Shown piece after piece: positions 63,770 to 64,000 of a stretch of DNA of 64,000 nucleotides. Every line of letters begins with the position of its first letter. Within the stretch, counting starts at the first letter, position 1. The stretch spans positions 1-64,000 of the forward strand of contig JAQUUB010000015.1 in the NCBI GenBank assembly GCA_028694115.1. Direction: 5' to 3'. The position numbers and the translations under genes were made by a program. Source of the DNA: Lachnospiraceae bacterium. GTDB lineage: Bacteria > Bacillota_A > Clostridia > Lachnospirales > Lachnospiraceae. The notes under the pieces were generated by a model, which had not been told where the DNA came from, searched no databases, and was given only the letters and a program-made list of their open reading frames with translations.

Positions 63770-63898
63770 GAAGAACAGGGAAAAGCGATATACAAACAGT
63801 TGCAAAACTCTATGAAGCAGAAGTGCGGGCATCTGATGATTGTATCAACGGTCGGATTTATGTTTGGAACATGTGATGGGAGTAAATATGGATATTAA
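63770..63898 (+). other. Possible coding remnant without a start
   Basis: An open stretch with protein-like composition (EEQGKAIYKQLQ, then GHLMIVSTVGFMFGT) ends at 63896-63898. A TAA lies five codons upstream and no start codon with a ribosome site is visible, so it may be a decayed gene. The family is not recognised. The 80 bases before it, after the esterase tail, show nothing else. Confidence 0.3.
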
Positions 63899-64000
63899 TA
63901 ATATATTACAAGAGTATGATTCGCTCTTTGGAAAATTGACGTTACCACAGATTGAAAACTTCTTATATGAGCATATTAATGAAGCGGTCAAGGAGCAGGA
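63888..64000 (+). CDS. Partial gene at the window end, helical protein
   Basis: ATG at 63888 follows GGGAG by 5 bases and stays open to the end of the window (at least 37 codons; MDINNILQEYDSLFG then IENFLYEHINEAV). The amphipathic helices are reminiscent of tetratricopeptide-type proteins, but too little is present to name it. Confidence 0.5.
   Translation, partial: MDINNILQEYDSLFGKLTLPQIENFLYEHINEAVKEQ

Overview
The window is 64 kb of AT-rich (roughly 36% G+C by eye) DNA from a Gram-positive anaerobe. Strong AAGGAGG-type ribosome sites, near-consensus TTGACA-17-TATAAT promoters, a leucine T-box, a BirA-type biotin operator, pyruvate:ferredoxin oxidoreductase, a flavo-diiron protein, rubredoxin and plant hemicellulose loci together suggest a fibre-degrading Clostridia, most likely Lachnospiraceae (inference; there is no rRNA to confirm it). 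I see no phage, insertion sequence or CRISPR array.

Layout. 1-5.9 kb: a plus-strand run with a MacB-type ABC exporter (ATPase cut by the window edge, CARDB-like surface protein, permease), then an MBOAT O-acyltransferase and an SGNH partner, as in cell-surface acylation. 5.9-9.7 kb: LUD and DegV genes on the minus strand, a promoter-to-terminator unit with no protein (candidate small RNA), a cell-wall amidase and tRNA-Gly(GCC). 9.7-18.8 kb: a xylan or arabinoxylan locus with a GH43 enzyme, a NodB-type deacetylase, an AraC regulator, a sugar ABC transporter (binding protein, terminator-like hairpin, two permeases) and a GH3 enzyme. 18.9-28.7 kb: TSUP transporter, PadR with its membrane partner, MATE pump, beta-CASP nuclease, FolA, a GGDEF protein, IlvE and a SpoIID-like/peptidoglycan-binding protein.

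28.8-40.9 kb: a beta-mannan locus. A LacI-type regulator precedes a 2-epimerase, GH130 mannosylglucose phosphorylase, GH36 alpha-galactosidase, GH1 beta-glycosidase, NUDIX, PHP, serine hydrolase, ManA and a Gfo/Idh/MocA oxidoreductase. The expected route is: alpha-galactosyl removal; mannobiose to mannosyl-glucose by the epimerase; phosphorolysis to mannose-1-phosphate and glucose; and ManA for mannose-6-phosphate. No transporter lies in this operon. 41-45 kb: a GntR/ABC module and small genes. 45-49.4 kb: a Leu T-box with LeuA, an AlbA_2/ATPase-like regulator carrying in-frame 27-bp repeats, and BioY under a BirA-like operator. 49.5-55.7 kb: GNAT, rubredoxin, a small Cys protein, PFOR and a flavo-diiron protein (redox and oxygen defence). 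55.8-61.5 kb: a large orphan membrane protein, a RelA/SpoT-domain protein, a 3-hydroxyacyl-CoA dehydrogenase-like protein and an orphan with a terminal SGNH-like motif. 61.5-64 kb: a divergent AraC regulator and lipoprotein esterase, each interrupted by one in-frame stop, then a partial gene.

The most notable unexplained structures are: (1) the candidate RNA at 7.63-7.98 kb; (2) a family of about 100-bp intergenic elements, with two full copies, one short copy and one 15-nt remnant, whose long hairpin shows compensatory base changes; (3) three 14-bp-spaced operator-like repeats plus a fourth copy before padR; (4) the paired in-frame stops at the right end; and (5) a rubredoxin with a CXC instead of CXXC knuckle.
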